Shown in pieces: positions 61,055 through 64,000 of a DNA stretch of 64,000 nucleotides; position 1 is the stretch's first letter, and the number at the start of each line of letters is the position of its first letter. The stretch lies in the NCBI RefSeq assembly GCF_000317695.1, contig NC_019773.1:62001-126000 (forward strand), given 5' to 3'. The notes under the pieces are model-generated. The model did not search any database and was not told where the DNA came from. It saw only the letters and a program-made list of their open reading frames with translations. The position numbers were made by a program, and so were the translations under genes. Origin of the DNA: Anabaena cylindrica PCC 7122. Lineage in GTDB: Bacteria > Cyanobacteriota > Cyanobacteriia > Cyanobacteriales > Nostocaceae.

Positions 61055-62102
61055 TTCTCGGACTTCTTACTATAGGAATATCTGCTAATTTATCATCAAT
61101 TGCTGAAAGTGATATATCAAGCTGTGCAAGCTGATAATTTTTGTTTCTGATAGATTCTTCATACTGCAATCTAGAACGTTCGTAATCTTGTAAAGATTGG
61201 GTTATAGATTGCGATCGCTTGCTTTCCTCAACACTAGCTTCGTACTCTTGAACCTGTCGCCTTGTACGTGCTGCTTCTAATCTAGATTTAGCTATATTTA
61301 ATTCTGACTCTGCCAAAACAACGTTAGTTTTTAGCTGCTCTAGTTCCTGGTTCTGACCAATAGCCGCAGCGGATAATTTAGCTTGCGCTTGCTCAACTTC
61401 TGATAGTGCTTGACTGTGTTTTGACTGTAACTGCTTTAATTTAGATTGCTCATGTTGTAAAATTTCTGGCTGCATTTTCATATCATTCATAGCAGCTATC
61501 ATTTGTTCTTGCTCATTGATATTCTGGGATGCGATCGCAAGTGATGCACCAGCCTTTTCAAATTCGGCGCGGCGCTCTGGGTTATCAGTTATTAGTATTG
61601 TAGAACGGCTATTTAGTACTGCTCTAGCTTGCTTTAGTTTTAATTCAGCTTGTGCAATATTCGCTAATTCTTCGTTAAAATTAGCCGGGGGAATTTCCCT
61701 TAATAATGGTGTGGGTAACGGCTGTGTAGGTGGAATTAAAGTTTTAGAGTTTAAGTTGTCAATCTGTAGCTGAATAGATTTTTTCTGACGCTGTAACCTT
61801 TGGCGTTCGGTAGAATTATCAGAAATAATATCACCCTCTTTAATTTCATCCCCTAGTTTTACTTTAAGGAATGAAGGAGAATTAACAGATATAGACATCT
61901 TTAATGGTCTATTTTTTTGTAAAACTGAGTTAAGTTGCTCTGGTTCTTCATCATCCTCATTTGCTACCTGCTGGCTTACAGCTTGAGCTACTGCGGGGTT
62001 TTCCACAGCATCCTTATTTCCCTTAAGAATGAATAAGAATAGAGCGATCGCACCTATAACAGTAATATTTATTAATAATTGGTTATTCTTGATATCTTTC
62101 AT
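60894..62102 (-). CDS. HlyD-like membrane fusion protein
   Basis: 402 residues. One N-terminal span (about 8-24, LINITVIGAIALFLFIL). A lipoyl-type beta segment is split: VNSPSFLKVKLGDEIKEGDI (about 73-92) before, and VRSPRNGYIRKIKPW (about 345-359) after a long coiled-coil hairpin (about 100-335). This is the layout of periplasmic adaptor proteins that link an inner-membrane pump to the outside. The stop lies 161 bp inside the next gene. A TTCCCTTAAGAAT element lies at 62018. Confidence 0.75.
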   Translation of the reverse strand: MKDIKNNQLLINITVIGAIALFLFILKGNKDAVENPAVAQAVSQQVANEDDEEPEQLNSVLQKNRPLKMSISVNSPSFLKVKLGDEIKEGDIISDNSTERQRLQRQKKSIQLQIDNLNSKTLIPPTQPLPTPLLREIPPANFNEELANIAQAELKLKQARAVLNSRSTILITDNPERRAEFEKAGASLAIASQNINEQEQMIAAMNDMKMQPEILQHEQSKLKQLQSKHSQALSEVEQAQAKLSAAAIGQNQELEQLKTNVVLAESELNIAKSRLEAARTRRQVQEYEASVEESKRSQSITQSLQDYERSRLQYEESIRNKNYQLAQLDISLSAIDDKLADIPIVRSPRNGYIRKIKPWTGKDGKYTTSITIDSNISLKNRNGSGTKPTTTTKPDINPAKPQ

Positions 62103-63168
62103 AAAACGGTTTTATAGATGTTTTGATTCCATCACTCCCCATTCTAACTAATGCCTCTAGCGGTTGCAATTGTGCTACTAAATTAGCTGAAAATCTAAAC
62201 CTATTAGAAACAGCCTTAACTTCTGTTTGATCCAGCATAAGTATAATTTTTGTAGAAGTATTAGCTATAACTTCTTTACTTAATTCACAATCTCTTTGAG
62301 AAGCTAAGATACAGCATAACCCGTATTTTCTACCATCTGCCAATATAATATTTAAAGTTTTACTGTTCTTAACTTCTTTAGCCTCATCAATAATAATAAA
62401 CGTTCTGGGAATTTTATCTTCAATTTCACCAGCAATCCTATGAGAATCCATTAATTGTTTAATTATCGCTTCAGTTGCGATCGCACTTAACCCCGGTACT
62501 TTGCCAAGTGCAGATAAATCAAATCTAATTATCGGTAAGTTTAGATTAGGTTGAGGCTTGTTAAAAATACCATACTCAAACATAGCCGCAAGTTTTAAAG
62601 CAAGCTTGTTAGATTCTTTACAGCCATCCTGTATTCTTGCTTCAATTTCATCTCTAAGGTGTTGAAAGGTAGGGGGTTTATTAGTCCATGTTTTCGGGTC
62701 TTCCTGCGTTATTCCACAAGCTTTGTAATTTCCCACTAGAATGTCAATCATCAACCCCTCCTGATTTGCACCCATAACCAAAGCTTTACGCAAAATAGCT
62801 GCTACTGCGATCGCTTGCAGTGCTGGACCACCACCTTTGGTATCTAAATCTATGGTGAGGGGATTAATCCCATAATTTGATTCCATATCAAGTGGGTAGC
62901 AAATTTCATCAGGTAGTTCCTGATCACCATGAAAATCTATTGAGATAATTTTTATAGTGGGAAATAATTTCGGTAACTCATAAGCGATCGCTTTTAGCGT
63001 TTGAGTTTTACCACTTCCAGAAGTACCGATAATAGCTACATGACCATTAGGCAAAGTTGCAGGATTCCAGTAACAGTTTTCCCCTAAGAATATACCTGAG
63101 TGCGATCGCTCCTTTGGTAATTTGTTGTTACTATTTGGCTTGAGAGTAGCCTGTGGTAATGGTTTCAT
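62083..63168 (-). CDS. HerA/TraG-type ATPase
   Basis: 361 residues. Walker A GTSGSGKT (48-55), SIDFHGDQELPDE (about 76-88), and Walker B TFIIIDEAKE (256-265), followed by KYGLCCILASQR, as in HerA, VirB4 or TraG/TraD relatives that drive DNA or protein transfer. No membrane span is evident, so it may dock on the neighbours. It overlaps the HlyD-like gene by 20 bp and the upstream gene by 4 bp. The locus looks like a secretion or conjugation module. Confidence 0.75.
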   Translation of the reverse strand: MKPLPQATLKPNSNNKLPKERSHSGIFLGENCYWNPATLPNGHVAIIGTSGSGKTQTLKAIAYELPKLFPTIKIISIDFHGDQELPDEICYPLDMESNYGINPLTIDLDTKGGGPALQAIAVAAILRKALVMGANQEGLMIDILVGNYKACGITQEDPKTWTNKPPTFQHLRDEIEARIQDGCKESNKLALKLAAMFEYGIFNKPQPNLNLPIIRFDLSALGKVPGLSAIATEAIIKQLMDSHRIAGEIEDKIPRTFIIIDEAKEVKNSKTLNIILADGRKYGLCCILASQRDCELSKEVIANTSTKIILMLDQTEVKAVSNRFRFSANLVAQLQPLEALVRMGSDGIKTSIKPFYERYQE

Positions 63169-64000
63169 ATTTGGTTAGTCGTAATAATTTTGATTTGAAT
63201 TTGTCCGGTAGCATATTCATCCCCTAAGAATTTGCTCACAGCTTGTAATGGTGCAGCTTCTAAAGTAATGCTACTAGATGTAGCTTGAATGCTAGGGAAT
63301 TGGTAAGGGTCACGGGGAATTGAAGATGTATCTAAGTCGTCAACTGATAGCTGGCCACTAATAAATACTGTTGAGCCGGCGCGTTTATATTTAGCGATCG
63401 CTCCTTCAATAGATTCATCATCTAAAAATATAGATTCAATTGTAGTAATAGCAGGTTTTCCAACGTCTGCGGTAATTTCTTGAATAATAATCTGACTATC
63501 AGGATCAGTTGCAGCTTTATACAGTTTCCCTGTATTGGGTTCAGAAACTATAAAGCCGTTACCTTGACTTTGAATTATGTGAAACTGCCCATTAATTTGT
63601 GATCTATCTCCAGCCCTTACACCTTTGATATTTGCAATGATTTTATGAGTTGCCCCAGATTCGTTGTAAATATGCTGTACACCTGAACTAGAAGCAATCA
63701 AGCGGTTGAACTGGGTTAAAACTCCACCTCTAGAATTAATACTGAAACTGCTAAGAGCGATCGCAATCAAAATACAAAGTATGAAGTATTCAGCGTTGCT
63801 ACCAGTCTTTAAACGTAGGTTTCTATTGCCTGGGCAGACACATCTAACTGGTGAAGGCCAGAACATTTCTACGCCGCCACGGGTGAAACAATCTGCAAAC
63901 CAGCCAAATGTATAACCAATTGTTAGGGCTGATGCTACTGGTAGTAATTTTGGTAAAAATATTGATATTCCAAAGGATGCGATCGCAACTACAGCAGTAG
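63165..64000 (-). CDS. DUF457/YdjM-like membrane protein, start outside the window
   Basis: The frame is open from 63866 to the window edge, so the true start lies beyond 64000. The part seen reads VASALTIGYTFGWFADCFTR, then GGVEMFWPSPVRC, resembling the D-x-T-R-G-(I/V) and W-P signatures of DUF457/YdjM-like metal-dependent hydrolases. A further span follows (AEYFILCILIAIALSSFSI), then a soluble beta-rich domain of about 190 residues with the OB-like run AGDRSQINGQFHIIQSQGNG. The family is often near plasmid genes. It overlaps the ATPase gene by 4 bp. Confidence 0.7.
   Translation of the reverse strand, partial: TAVVAIASFGISIFLPKLLPVASALTIGYTFGWFADCFTRGGVEMFWPSPVRCVCPGNRNLRLKTGSNAEYFILCILIAIALSSFSINSRGGVLTQFNRLIASSSGVQHIYNESGATHKIIANIKGVRAGDRSQINGQFHIIQSQGNGFIVSEPNTGKLYKAATDPDSQIIIQEITADVGKPAITTIESIFLDDESIEGAIAKYKRAGSTVFISGQLSVDDLDTSSIPRDPYQFPSIQATSSSITLEAAPLQAVSKFLGDEYATGQIQIKIITTNQI

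Noticed and set aside
1..64000. CRISPR arrays, tRNA or rRNA genes
   Set aside because: I looked for regular spaced direct repeats and for conserved RNA-gene motifs and saw none; a proper scan was not possible.

Overview
The window reads as cyanobacterial DNA from a filamentous Nostocales-like organism, and as plasmid DNA. GCGATCGC (HIP1) sites and 'GCAGGCATCGC'-type intergenic hairpins are scattered through it. The genes are of plasmid type: partition, a RepA-like helicase, ArdA, HerA-like ATPases and many small unknown genes. No rRNA or tRNA gene was seen.

The main structural result is that the window is two replicons joined. A 3,796-bp Tn552/Tn5053-like transposon (serine resolvase, DDE transposase, TnsC/TniB-type ATPase, no TniQ) occurs twice in direct orientation at 10648-14443 and 46844-50639. 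I saw no difference between the copies. The outer flanks share AGTAGT and the inner flanks share CCTATA. Removing 10648-50639 plus one AGTAGT restores one uninterrupted reading frame of about 571 codons from 9835 to 51548. This is the expected product of replicative transposition: a cointegrate in which a circular donor plasmid (14444-46843, 32.4 kb) lies between two transposon copies inside a gene of the target replicon (1-10647 and 50640-64000).

Target replicon, left part: a 115-bp inverted repeat (302-416 and 7230-7344) brackets an island of mostly small rightward genes. It holds a DprA/SLOG-like gene and an AlkB-like oxygenase that both end in a QLSLF clamp-binding motif, ArdA antirestriction, a Rad52-like annealing protein and several unknowns. 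Several share an 18-bp palindrome in the promoter spacer and an ACCGACCAGG leader motif. This looks like a plasmid leading region or anti-defence island. A nuclease, a secreted protein, an O-antigen-ligase-like protein and the interrupted gene follow. Target, right part: a 2,249-residue caspase-NACHT-HEAT protein with a small membrane protein upstream, then a leftward locus with a HerA/TraG-like ATPase, an HlyD-like protein, a secreted protein and a DUF457-like membrane protein that runs off the window. A 12-bp family TTCCCNNNAGAA is dispersed through the target and was not seen in the donor.

Donor plasmid: a leftward operon with PRTase-like, thymidylate-kinase-like and unknown genes; a pair of membrane/pentapeptide proteins sharing a QGDNN-type motif; an RHH protein with a TCTAGA array; two tyrosine recombinases with an inserted zinc ribbon; a seven-gene membrane/ATPase operon; a RepA-like helicase gene with in-gene TTGGACAA iterons; a complete type I restriction-modification locus; ParA with an RHH partner; a third recombinase; and a truncated group II intron. 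Three recombinase-site-like repeats share arms around a CTGAAAAC core.
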